Part shown: piece by piece, positions 10,425 to 20,370 of the stretch | Numbering within the stretch: position 1 is the stretch's first letter | Layout of the letters: each line of letters opens with the position of its first letter | NCBI GenBank assembly: GCA_009801015.1 | Contig: VHZZ01000828.1 | Coordinates: 47,377 to 68,562 of the forward strand | Direction: 5' to 3' | DNA length: 21,186 nucleotides | Origin: Silene noctiflora | Lineage: Eukaryota > Streptophyta > Magnoliopsida > Caryophyllales > Caryophyllaceae | Program-made: the position numbers and the translations under genes | The notes under the pieces: model-generated | Told to the model about the DNA's origin: nothing | The model's database searches: none | Seen by the model: only the letters and a program-made list of their open reading frames with translations

Positions 10425-10815
10425 TTTTCCAATTCACCCATTTTAACCCGTATTACACTTATAGATTATAACTATTTTAAAAATTACTCCTCATCTCGAT
10501 TAATAGTTTACACTTTTCTATTTAATAAGCCGTATAAGTCAATAATTTACACTTTTTTTTCTAGTAAATAAACCAACTCACTTGTCGCATTTTACCTTAA
10601 CAATCGTCTACAAAGCAATTATAAAGTGTTGATCGGGACAAGGATTAATCATTAATGATCTTTGTAAACAAAACTAGTGAAAGTCGTAGAAATCCAAATA
10701 ACCATTGGATTATAAGGTACCTTTCATCCATCAGTAGGACCACCAGTCTTGTTGTATTACCCTATCAACCCTTCTTCATCACAATCCTCTTCCCCGTTAC
10801 ACAACACCATCAATC
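10425..10815. other. Presumed promoter region of gene 2, no defined sites
   Basis: AT-rich non-coding sequence between the MITE and the pentanucleotide microsatellite. I see no TATA box that can be tied to a start site. The open frame 10655-10915 runs through the microsatellite and is not a credible gene. Confidence 0.4.
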
Positions 10816-10870
10816 AATTCGATTCGATTCAATTCGATTCAATTCAATTCAATTCGATTCAATTCGATTC
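10816..10870. repeat. (ATTCR)n pentanucleotide microsatellite
   Basis: About eleven units alternating ATTCG and ATTCA, in the probable 5' UTR or core promoter of gene 2, about 80 bp before the ATG. Confidence 0.9.
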
Positions 10871-10890
10871 CCAATTTACTATGAATCAGT

Positions 10891-10905
10891 AAACCCTAAC
10901 CCTAA
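10891..10905 (+). promoter_or_regulatory. Telo-box ahead of gene 2
   Basis: AAACCCTAACCCTAA, one and a half to two telomere-type units, lies 46 bp before the gene 2 ATG. Telo-boxes are known in promoters and leaders of many plant housekeeping genes, where they bind Myb-type and Pur-alpha factors. Gene 1 has none in its upstream region. The motif is certain; its function here is inferred. Confidence 0.6.
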
Positions 10906-10951
10906 AACTCTCTAAATCCGATCAAAATTCCCCAAATCAATCAACAGAAAA

Positions 10952-13900
10952 ATGTCAGAAACATCATCAACAACAGCGGCACCACTCCTCCCTCCACGAC
11001 AAGAAAACCCGACCCGAATCCCTCAAACCACGACGCTCGCCTTGTTATTGGGCCGTGCGGCGGGCCGAAGAGGACCGTCGATGATGGTGAGGGAGACGGC
11101 GGCGCGTGAGCTAGAAGAGCGACGCGCTGATTGGGGGTATTCGAAGCCGGTTGTGGCGGTGGATATGTTGTGGAATATGGTGTTTGTTGTGGTGTCGGTT
11201 GTGATGTTGTTTTGTACGGTAGGGGAGAAACCGAATGTTCCGGTTCGGGTTTGGGTGGGTGGGTATGCGGTCCAGTGTTTGGTTCATGTGGTTTTGGTTT
11301 GGTCTGAGTATCGGCGGAGGTCGAGGAGGAGAGAGGTTGATTTGGAGGCTGGGAATGATAGTGATGTTGATGATGATGGTACTGCTGGATTTTTTGGAAG
11401 TTCTGGACAGGGCAGGTGAGGATCGATAATTTAATGAAAGACCGTCTTTTTAAAGTATTTATGATTGTGTTGTTTTGATGTGTGTGAGCTTGTTGGTGTG
11501 CATGGAAGGAATGTTTGTTAATGAGAGACCGTCTCTCTGTGATTGCTTTATTGTATTTGAGCTTATTGTTGCGCAGGGAAGGAATGTTTGTTAATGAGAG
11601 ACCGTCTCTCAAACTATTTGTAAATTTTTGTTTTAATGTGTGTGAGGTTGTTGGTGTGCATGGAAGGAATGTTGTTGACGAGAAATTGTCTCTCAAAGTA
11701 GCTGTGATTGTTTTATCGTGTGTTGCGAGCTTGTTGTGTGCAGGGAAGGAACTTTTGTTAATGAGAGACTGTCTCTCAAAGTATTGGTGATTGTTTTATT
11801 TGTCTGAGCTTATTTATGTGCAGGGAAGGAATGTTTGTCTTTCTATCTGAATTCCTTTATATGTCATTATTGTGAAACGATAATACTGTTGGTAAATTGG
11901 ATGATAGTAAATGATGAATGTGGAAGGTCGAGATAAAATAGAGGGTAGGATAGAATGAATCTAGTGGGGTTTGCAGTTATTTCTCCAGGATTTCAAGTCT
12001 ACTCTTTTTGTTTGGATAAGGTTGATTTTCATCTTCGGTTATTAGAAATAGCAGATAAAGTTCTTTATGTGTATTTCAAGGGGAAAGATAGCGGGATATC
12101 TTAGGAAGGAAACATTTGATTTAGGCTGGTGTTGATGGCAATGACTGTGCAACGCTGCTTCTCATCAAACTTTTCAAGCTCATCAATTGTGAACTACTTC
12201 AAACATTCCTATACTGACATCCATTCTGACAGAACAACCCCAAGAAAAACCCTTATTTTTAACAATTGTAAACTCGACAGAAGCATGTAAATAGCACATT
12301 CACGTGCTGTCGAGTATCCGCGTACATTGATATATGGTAAATGTCTTACTAGCTAAAAGAGTACGAGTTCATCGTTGAGCCATTCGAGTGCTGTCGAGTA
12401 TCAGCCTCTCATTTTTGAAGTTGGGGAACTTCTAGTTGAGCTATTTTGTCGGAATCTTCTAATCATATATTATAGATACGACAAACATTAACAGAGTATC
12501 CGGGAAAGTAAGATTTACTATAACAGAAGTTAAATTAAACAAGTGTAATTTTGTTTATTTTCATTTATGGCAATCACTAACTTCTACAAGACCTTGACTG
12601 AGGAATATTTTCTCTTTAGACCTCCATTTAGTGATCTTATTTCTGAATTTTGAACCCTTTCTCTGGGGGAAGCTAGTTTAGAAACTCCTTTTTGTGAAGC
12701 GGAAGATTGGGAGTTATCAGTGGCTTGTCTTTATGCTCTCATTGAAGAAGAGATCATGTCTCTTGGTTGTTTTTCATGAAAAGAGAGTGACTGGAAAGAG
12801 TCTTCATGTTACTGCTATAAGCTTGCTTCCTGTAGTTCCATGGGTAGGGGAAATAAATCTTGTTGGTCCTTAAGTTTGCTTATTAATGTCTGTAAAATTC
12901 CTGCTATGGTATTTGCTTCAGTGTTGAACTTGTGGGTCCTTATCAATATGCTTGTTTTCCCGCTTTGCAAACCTTTGGTGTTCTTATAGAAAATTAATAA
13001 TTTTTGGGTTCCCTATAATAAATGCTTGTGTAAACTTGTGTATGCGTGCTTTTGACTATGTTTATAGTTTTCCACCAGTTGTGTATGCATGTTTACTGTT
13101 GTTTTGTCTGTCACGTTGATACTCTTTATCAATTTTGTGATTTACTTGTGCTTTCTTTTATCAGCTTTGCTAAAAGATGCGAGTCCTTGAACACGATGGC
13201 GTCGTTTGTTTGGTGGATTATTGGCTTCTACTGGGTAGTGTCTGGCGGTGAGCTACTTCTGCAAAATGCTCCACGGCTGTATTGGTATGCTCTCCTTCAT
13301 TTCAGACATGGATTCAGTGCTCCTAGAAAATGATAGGTTATTAGGATTTAGAATAAAAGAAACAAGCCTAATGGCTTACAATTTACAAAGTCCCATTTAA
13401 TTTATATATGTGTTCCCAGTGCCTTTGTTGTCTTGTTGGCTTGTCGCTATGTGATAGGTATAATGTCAGTGTGATTGAGAGGGAGGTTCATTGATAGGAG
13501 CAGTGTAAGCTCAGGTTGATTGTAGTCGAAGAGAGACACGGCTGTCTCCTTGTTCATTAATATAATTTATTTTCTATGTTTGTGGGATGCAGTAAAAGTA
13601 GATGGAAAATTGTGAATTTTTCTTAGATTGTGAGGTGCTGGATTCATGCTGGTGCATACTTTATTATTAAATGAAGTAAATTAGGGGTTGGATTGCTTAT
13701 ATAGCATCTTTATGAGCTAATACAACACATGCTTTCAACTTCCATGCAGTTACTGTTGAGGACCGTATTATTGCTTTGTGCTTATGCAATTAATTTTTAA
13801 AGGACAATAACACTGTCGAGAATAAACTCCCCCCGTCACAGTCATCTGTTTACCTTTGATTAAATTATTTCTCACAAAGAATATAAAAGGTAAATAAATG

Positions 13901-15528
13901 ATTGAGATGGAGGGAGTAAATTAATGATTGTGGTGGGGTTGCCATTTCGGAGCCTCTTCACAAAACTTGCTTCATTGCTTCGTCGCGCAGTGTCACCTGA
14001 CAGTCAGAATTTTTAGCTTTTAACTAGACCAATACTGTACTTTTACTTTTCTGTTTCGTATGACAGTTTATGATTGTAGGCCTTTTATTAGTCAGCTTAA
14101 CATATTTTCATGTATATTTGTGCAGGTTGACTGTGGTCTATCTGGCATTTGATGTTTTCTTTGCCATATTCTGTGTCGTCTTGGCTTGTTTAATAGGGAT
14201 CGCCCTTTGCTGCTGTTTGCCATGCATCATTGCAATACTGTATACTGTTGCTGGACAAGTACGCGGTTCTATACTCTTAAATTAAACGTGTAGCTACTGT
14301 GAACTCTTGACATATTAGCTGTGTCTTTTGATGCTAAAAGCAGGAGGGTGCCTCAGAAGCAGACCTCAGTGTGCTCCCAAAATACAGATTTCGGATGTCA
14401 AGGAATGAGGATAAGCCAAGTGTTGGAGCTGGAGTGATGGTGCCTATGGATACAAGTAGTGGATACTTGGCGACCGAACGCGTTCTTTTACCTGAGGATG
14501 CAGTAAGTGTTTTCCTTTCTTTCTTTTTTGGAAATTGTAATTTTTTCTTGTGAAAATACTACTGCTGACAACCTGACATGGTTGATCACTTTCGTACTTA
14601 CTGGTCATCGAAATGGATGTGCTTTTGTGAACAAGTACTAGTAGAGGTGACCCAGGTGAGCTTGATATAAGAACCAAAGGGTTCTTTGGTTTGGCGTAAC
14701 AGATCAACGTACTATTGTTGACTTGTTGTTGTACAACCCAGTAACATGGGAGTACCCCCCTGACCTTGTTTCTTAACCCCAAAAGAGGAAGGGTTTTCTG
14801 TTCACTAAGGTAGTAAGTAAAACCTCACGTTAACTCGTTAATTAGACTAGGTCTTATTATCTTGATACGAGACATTTTTCTTTATAACAATTCTTAGTGG
14901 GTAACCGTTTAAAACATAAATTACATTTAAGCATATGATTTGACATTCACTAGACAGAATGATGTTCTTCAATTTGTGCATGTAATATGTTGGCATTAAA
15001 AGTGTAAACTCTTGCCCACTCCAGTTTTAGTAACTGGGGATTGGTTGTAACTTGTAATACCCTAAAAAGGAAGCATGAGATTGAATAATTTGATTAAGGA
15101 GTTCTCGTGAGAAGTTAAAGGAGTTGATAATGCTACTCCTATTACCAAAGTGTACTACTACGTATTTTATTCCAGGAGCTTGTGTGCTAAGAATTAAGAT
15201 CCGCATTTAAGCGTGTTTGTTGGGAGAGTTTTCTTCTTTCTTTTTCATGGACGTACCCACTATCCACAGACCACAATAACCATGCTTGTTTTGAAATGGT
15301 CCACAAGAAGTCTACTCAGTTACGATTGCCAAATATATTCTATACTGATCTTTTGTTCTTTTTTTTTTAAAGGATTGCTGTATCTGCCTCAGTTCATATG
15401 ACGACGGGGTGGAGCTCCATGCTTTACCATGCAACCATCACTTTCATGCAACATGCATTGAGAAGTGGCTCAAGATGAATGCGACATGCCCCCTTTGCAA
15501 GTTCAACATTCTCAAAGGGAGCGAATAA
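10952..15528 (+). CDS. RING-H2 E3 ubiquitin ligase, At1g12760 type (gene 2)
   Basis: Five exons: 10952-11415, 13165-13284, 14126-14258, 14344-14502 and 15373-15528, all with GT-AG introns. They total 1032 nt and encode 343 aa, somewhat shorter than Arabidopsis relatives of about 400 aa, mainly in the linker after exon 1. The start [15 protein letters not shown] matches the family N-terminus. Residues 44-62 hold the conserved [14 protein letters not shown] block. Hydrophobic segments are about 66-89, 98-117, 167-182 and a long one at 196-235 with the family hallmark CCCLPC (224-229 region). The RING-H2 finger is C294, C297, C312, H314, H317, C320, C331 and C334 (Cx2C, x14, CxHx2Hx2C, x10, Cx2C), followed by KFNIL. 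Expected role: multi-pass membrane E3 ligase whose C-terminal RING recruits an E2; substrate unknown. It is the intact, conservative member of the tandem pair. Confidence 0.9.
11430..11840. repeat. Intron 1 tandem repeat of gene 2, about 73-87 bp unit, 5 copies
   Basis: The word ATGAGAGACCGTCTCTC or a variant occurs at 11434, 11521, 11594, about 11678 and 11761 (spacings 87, 73, 84, 83). Between copies repeat GTGATTGTTTTAT, TGTGTGAGCTTGTTGGTGTG and CAGGGAAGGAATGTTTGTTA. Each unit carries a small palindrome, best kept as TGAGAGAC-C-GTCTCTCA in the third copy. The array begins just inside the first donor and is unrelated to the array in intron 1 of gene 1. Confidence 0.88.
11865..11906 (+). repeat. 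Single copy of the gene 1 intron 1 repeat unit
   Basis: TCATTATTGTGAAACGATAA and CTGTTGGTAAATTGGATGAT correspond to the unit amplified at 4674-4998. Here only one copy is present, giving the likely pre-amplification state and confirming that the two first introns are homologous. Confidence 0.65.
11907..13164 (+). other. Remainder of intron 1 of gene 2
   Basis: No mobile element or RNA gene recognised. GTGCTGTCGAGTATC occurs twice (12304 and 12388), and an inverse ACTCGACAG lies near 12271, a small repeat of unknown meaning. The intron ends with a pyrimidine-rich stretch and TTTATCAG, directly before the conserved FAKRCESLN codons. Confidence 0.5.
13827..13916. mobile_element. Short Stowaway-like MITE in intron 2 of gene 2
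   Basis: The left end CTCCCCCCGTCACAGTCAT and the reverse complement of the right end, CTCCCTCCATCTCAATCAT, start inverted repeats of about 28 bp that continue into TTTACCTT. At about 90 bp the element is little more than its two arms. A TA follows the right end; the left neighbour is AA, so the target duplication is imperfect. Gene 1 has no such element at the matching place in its intron 2 (around 6600), so insertion after the gene duplication is likely. Confidence 0.75.
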
Positions 15529-16657
15529 GATGGAACATGCTAGTAACACTTTGTTTACTGTTTTTTTTTTTCCTTTTCTTATTTGTACATAAATTGAAAG
15601 ACTTGGAAAATAGCATATGTTAGACTAGCTTCTTTATTCAGAAGCTTCTTTTCCGTCTAAATCCGAGTCTTTGATTTCATTGTGGTTGATCAATGAAGGA
15701 AACAATAGCCTATTGGCGAGCCTAGTTACTGTTTCATTGTATTTACGAGTTGTAAGTATACAGATTTCGAACATTAGTTTATGTAAAGAGAACTTTGAAT
15801 TTTCGCCCTTACTTTTTTCTTCCCGGTAAGCTGTCCAGGCCGAGAAATTCCCACTTAAAATTGTTTTACAGCCAGAATCACCCAATCTTAGATAGGCTGG
15901 GAAGCAGAATGTGATGGTGGTTCGTAATCACGATTTGAAATTATTGGTGGCAGCAGTGGTGGTTGTGGCGGGGTTTATAAAATAATTTTAAGGTGAAGAC
16001 CTGAGGTGGTAAAAATAGGCTGTTGTCTCGTTTTTATGCCGAGATTTTACTTTCAATGAAGCTTCATACCCAGTTTTGTTTTTTTAATTATTGAAAGGCA
16101 ACCCCAAATTGGCCTATTATGATCTTTCATAATCACACACATTTGGTACGTTGGTAGAATTTACCTGGAAAGAGGGTGCAAAAAGAGACAATGCTAACGA
16201 ATAACGATGAGGGTGGAAAATTATCCTCTTTATTTCCTTTCTCGCCATATCTTTGTTTCTTTTAGGATGGATTTGTGGCGGGGCTGAACAAGTAATTGCA
16301 TGATGTAAATTTGAAAAATTTGAGAACCTTAACGGTGATTTTCAAATTTTTCCTTGGTCAACAGTCTGAGCACTCCTTTTAACACCATCTAAATCCGCCA
16401 ATGTCTATCACAATTCACAAATGTTGTAAACCGTAGTAAGACAAATTTACAATAATTTTGAAAAAAAACCTATATTGCCTAGGAACAAAAGGGTCACTTG
16501 TAAATTTTGAGGAGCCGCATTAATTTAGTCTCTTCATCATTTCTATAATATTGACAACCGTATCATTGTTATCAATTACTCCGTACAAGTCCATACCAAT
16601 TTATTCATTTTGAGTTAATACTTGTGTAACTTTAACTATAGAATAATATACGAAGTA
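15529..16657. other. 3' flank of gene 2 and intergenic DNA
   Basis: About 15680-15760 aligns with the 3' flank of gene 1 and marks the right limit of the duplicated block. A minus-strand frame at 15634-15885 overlaps this conserved non-coding stretch, shows no known domain and is not called. Beyond about 15900 I recognise nothing until the Helitron. Confidence 0.5.
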
Positions 16658-17213
16658 CTAGTTTAGAACTCGTGCAATAAATGCACAGTATATAGTTTTT
16701 ATTTTAATAAATTATTTAAATAATATTGGTATCTCATTATTTGTTCATGTTTTTCATTATTGTAATTTTCTTTGAGGAAAAAAAAATGCTGAAATTGAAA
16801 ATTACTCAAGATCATTGAGTAATGTGCTGAAATGTATTTTAAAGAAAATATTTTTTATACCCCAATGCTAATGATTCCAATTTGTAAATTCTCTCAGTTT
16901 TTTTTTTTTTGGAAGTAATGAAACGATTTACAATTTTGTATCATTTTCAAATAATAGTATCAATAAAAGATTTAGTAATTTATAATTTTATATAAATTTT
17001 ATTTATATTTTAATTAAAAGATTATACTTTAGAATTTAGTGAAAATAATATAATTTGAAGCAAAAATAATAATTTAAATGAAATAAATTATAATTATTAT
17101 TTTCTTATTTAGTAATTGCACTTAAATTTCATTAGCTTCCATATTTAAAAAAATGTTTATTGGAGGGAAAACTTTAAGATCACCTATTCTTTTAGTATAT
17201 ATAGGGAAGGAGA
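16658..17213 (-). mobile_element. Non-autonomous Helitron, 556 bp
   Basis: Read on the minus strand, the element begins TCTCCTTCCCTATATATACT and ends with the hairpin GTGCA-TTTAT-TGCAC, then ten bases, then CTAG followed by T. A 5' TC, and a 3' CTRR preceded by a short hairpin, are the structural hallmarks of Helitrons. The bases just outside are A before TC and T after CTAG, as expected for insertion into an AT dinucleotide without target duplication. No RepHel frame is present, so it depends on helper proteins. The interior is AT-rich and non-coding. Confidence 0.65.
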
Positions 17214-17817
17214 TGGTAACTCATCACTCAACTTCAGCAGACATACAACAATATATTTATCAGAAATTTTCAATAGTATCCTCGAAATTTGACAGGTTAC
17301 ACATAATACACTTCATTTAAATTTTTACACATGGTACATTGGTACCCATGTGTTTACCTTTTTATTTCCCAAAATACTCCCTCACAGACTTCAGTCGTAA
17401 GTCATAACGTCGTTATGTAGATATTTTACAATAATAATAATAACAATAAACTTTGATTCTTCTTACTTTCAGAAACCGTACAATAACTCTATTCTTTTTC
17501 AATTCGTTTCTTTACAAAAATCTGAAAACCATAACAAAACAACCAAATCAACTTGATTAACAAATGATTTAGCACTAATTCTTATTTCAGACCGTCATAT
17601 CCGTCTGAAACACTAAGACGGGCCAAACTAACCCATTTTCTACAAAATGGATCAGGCGCAAATCAGAGAAGATTGGACATGCATTTAATGAGCCTGCAAT
17701 AGTACACCTTAAGCTTACTTTTGTATTTTTTTAATAGCCGTCAACAGTACATTAATTAATGCTAATGTCAATCAGTCTTGTTTTGCCCCTCCCATGCGTA
17801 CAACCTGTCAACAGCTA
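17214..17817. other. Intergenic DNA with two hairpins, no gene
   Basis: No coding signal. ACACATGGTAC-ATT-GGTACCCATGTGT (17327-17353) is a near-perfect inverted repeat. TTTCAGACCG...CCGTCTGAAA (17585-17610) is another, with arms matching at nine of ten positions. The second looks like the GACGGTCTGA motif of MITE-type repeats and recalls the hairpin of the gene 2 intron 1 array. Confidence 0.5.
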
Positions 17818-17887
17818 TTTTCTTCATCAAAACTTTGAATAAACCTTATCATTTTCTTCATCAAAACTAACAATAAACATTATCAAT
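17818..17887. repeat. Two-copy 34-bp direct repeat
   Basis: TTTTCTTCATCAAAACT occurs at 17818 and 17852, each followed by a variant of AATAAACNTTATCAAT. Confidence 0.75.
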
Positions 17888-18026
17888 ACAATTACAAAAT
17901 TAAACTCGTTTATTTCTTCATAAAACTNTTATATTCATCTCTTATTGTTTCTTTATCTTCACATATGACGATGTCAGTCTTCATAAAATTGTCTTAATCT
18001 CGGAGAACAAAAACGTAGTTGAGATC

Positions 18027-18293
18027 ATGAACGTAGAGATTCAAGTTGATGATGTTNTTGAAGCGAACATTCATGGTGGACGAAAAAATGAGGATACCCT
18101 TCATATATGTAGCAATGAAGGTGATAACATAGTTAAGCTCTATCAATGTACATTTTATGTTAGTTTGCAAACAAAGTTGTTTGTTGTATTTAAGTTTAGT
18201 TTTATGAATGATGANTTTGACATGGTTAACGTTTTTGGAAAATACCTTGTAAATCTGAGTTTCTTATTCGTTGTCAAGAAAACACCCTTTTAA
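18027..18293 (+). pseudogene. Doubtful coding fragment, possibly FAR1/FHY3-like N-terminus
   Basis: An 88-codon frame containing two ambiguous bases. Its first 50 codons (acidic start, EDTLHICSNEGDNIVKLYQ) have a balanced composition unlike the surrounding AT-rich DNA. They faintly recall the acidic leader and the beginning of the DNA-binding part of FAR1/FHY3-type proteins, which derive from Mutator transposases. The second half turns hydrophobic and F-rich and may already be intron. No zinc-binding motif is visible. I cannot tell a gene start from a chance frame, and the family guess is weak. Confidence 0.18.
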
Positions 18294-19646
18294 TTCATCT
18301 TCGTAGACAAATGTTACCAATTTTGTTGTTTTTGTGTACACTTGTAATCAGTGGTTATTCAATGGTTTATATTTGATGTTCTTCATTAATTGTATTTAAT
18401 GGTTGTGGACGAACTTTTTCTATGATGCTTTCTTGATATGAGCATTAATTTCATTTATTCNATTTTNAATCCTTCNCTTTCACGTGTTAAATGTCATTTA
18501 ATGCATCCTTATAGACATATGTCACCACTTTTGGGTTTATTGTCTATACTTATATGCAATACCATACATATTTCGGTTGATATGTAATGTTTTTCAATTT
18601 TGGGTGTTGCAAAAAAATTGAGTGTTAAGAATAGCACAAACTAATTAGTGAATAAAGGAATGTTCATGATGTATGTGACTATGTGAGAATATATATTGTT
18701 TAATTATCTGTAATATAAATGCCTATATTTTTCATTATATTTTGACCATTGCAATTTATACAGGTATTGAAGCTTCAAAGTTTATAGTTAGGAGGAAGAC
18801 TCACAAATAAGAGTTNTTCTACGATTTATATAATATACAATTTCAAGCACAATATCTTATTTCAAGTTCTCCAAAGTGAACTCTAAAAACTTTGTAACCA
18901 AAATAATGTAATTTGTGGCTAGTTTTNNTTTTCGTTACCATTATAAATTTACCTACAAAATAAGAATCTTGTGATATCTGAAATTTTCATCAGATGGTGA
19001 CATTCTAAGTTTTATTGGCAACATATTTTGAAACTATATTAANNTATTATATACTTCATGTCATTCTAGTTTTTGTTTAACTACTTGTGCAGATTACTAA
19101 TCTATGTAATCTCACTTCTAGTATATCGTAACTACTTGGTTATCATGTTAGTTGGTAACATTATTACCCTGATTTGGCAACATATTAGTAGGTAATATTA
19201 TTAACCTGNTTCGTGTTAGCATGTCCACACATTTTGACGTATTGTAGTCATGTGCCATAAACATATGGTAGGTAACATTATAAACAATGTATGGCAACAT
19301 AATTAACCATATTAACAACGGCCAAATATGTCACTATAACCATATTAACAAAGAAGAAAACAAATAGATGTTACGAAGATTACAAGGTTTATGGCATCAT
19401 CTTTCACATTGCCACCAAAGTTAGTTAAGGGAGTTCATTTGTTACAAACTGCTCTGTTCAATGACATGATTACAAAACGGAGCATCATTCATGTCAATAA
19501 CAACAAAATAAACATGTTTCGACCATGTTTAAAAACATCCAAATTGTGTTTGACTAATAACAAATACCTACAATCAATCGCCATCCCAGATTAATAACAT
19601 TGAAGGCGATATTAACAAAATGTTGTCAGTCGGACCGTCATTTCAG
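18294..19646. other. Repeat-rich intergenic DNA with N bases
   Basis: AT-rich with several isolated N positions and no convincing gene. The words GGTAACATTATTACC (about 19155), GGTAATATTATTAACC (about 19192) and GGTAACATTATAAAC (about 19272) recur, with another at about 20294, hinting at a degenerate dispersed or tandem repeat. The + strand frame at 19391-19594 has no recognisable feature. Confidence 0.4.
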
Positions 19647-19944
19647 TTACTTTTTACCACCAAGTCTCTTGGCAGCTCGGGTGTACCCCTGCCTGTACCT
19701 CTCAGACACATCCCTTTCAGTTTCTGGCATGCGGTCTTCAACGCCCTCATCTGCTGCTGCCATTGCCTCAGGCTGTTGGGTTTGTACTGCCTCAGCCCTT
19801 GCCTCCCCCTTGTTTACACCTCGTTTCTATCCTCGACATGCTTCTTCAACCTAACAACAATCTTGGCTTTCGGTCGGTTTGAAGTTTCTCCTTCTTCGTA
19901 AACTGGCTCCACACGCTGAATTGGCTTCGGCTGAATACATTTAC
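19647..19944 (-). pseudogene. Unrecognised terminal exon, minus strand, apparently broken
   Basis: Reading leftwards, a pyrimidine-rich ATCTTCCCCCCAG could be an acceptor at 19945. Coding-like sequence follows: KCIQPKPIQRVEPVYEEGE, then a basic KAKIVVRLKKHVEDRNE, then EARAEAVQTQQPEAMAAAD, and finally SERYRQGYTRAAKRLGGKK and a TAA at 19647-19649. The charged, alanine-rich composition and higher GC stand out sharply from the AT-rich surroundings. The coding signal is spread over two frames, so the exon is decayed or mis-assembled, or the segment is a captured gene piece. I do not recognise the protein. No upstream exons could be identified to its right. Confidence 0.45.
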
Positions 19945-20370
19945 CTGGGGGGAAGATATGTCATATTACACAACAATGGTCACATATTACAAAATACAGT
20001 AAACAAGTTCATATCAAATTGGATCGTCATCTCTTAAAATAAACACAATTCACTAATCTATAAACAAGCATGGTCACAAAATAGACAATAAGGGCAACAA
20101 CTCAATCTCTATTGAAGGTCACAAAGAAGACAGTTTTTATTGAAGGTCATAAAGAAGACAATAAGGGCAACAACTCAATCTCTATTGAAGGTCAGAGAGA
20201 ACAACTGAATCAATTTTTTATGTTATCAATTATGCATTACTTTGTCACCATATCATAAAATAAACATCAAAGTTCCTATAACATACTTATGAGGTAACAT
20301 TATTAGCCATTTCTGTCAACATTTACCCATCACTACACAAGTCATCAAAAAGTAACTTATTGTAGCCATA
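19945..20370. other. Intergenic DNA with a 73-bp duplication
   Basis: No gene seen. The only clear structure is the direct repeat at 20084-20194, listed separately. Confidence 0.45.
20084..20194. repeat. Two-copy direct repeat, period 73 bp
   Basis: GACAATAAGGGCAACAACTC starts at 20084 and again at 20157, each copy continuing through AATCTCTATTGAAGGTCA. Between them ATTGAAGGTCATAAAGAAGA is a further partial copy of the same words. Confidence 0.9.

Noticed and set aside
11416-11429. Continuation of the gene 2 exon 1 frame past CAG to a TGA at 11417-11419
   Set aside because: CAG-GTGAGG is a good donor in the same phase as in gene 1, and exon 2 continues the family protein, so the read-through is intron.
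10941-11696. 251-codon open frame on the minus strand, rich in P, H, T and S
   Set aside because: It lies exactly opposite exon 1 of gene 2 and the intron 1 repeat. The sense strand has strong family homology, and the antisense composition is what GC-rich sense codons produce.
15634-15885. 83-codon minus-strand frame behind gene 2
   Set aside because: It overlaps a non-coding stretch shared with the 3' flank of gene 1, where the frame is not conserved.
19600-19901. Two overlapping + strand frames of 84 and 93 codons
   Set aside because: They are antisense to the better-supported minus-strand exon 19647-19944 and have no domain.
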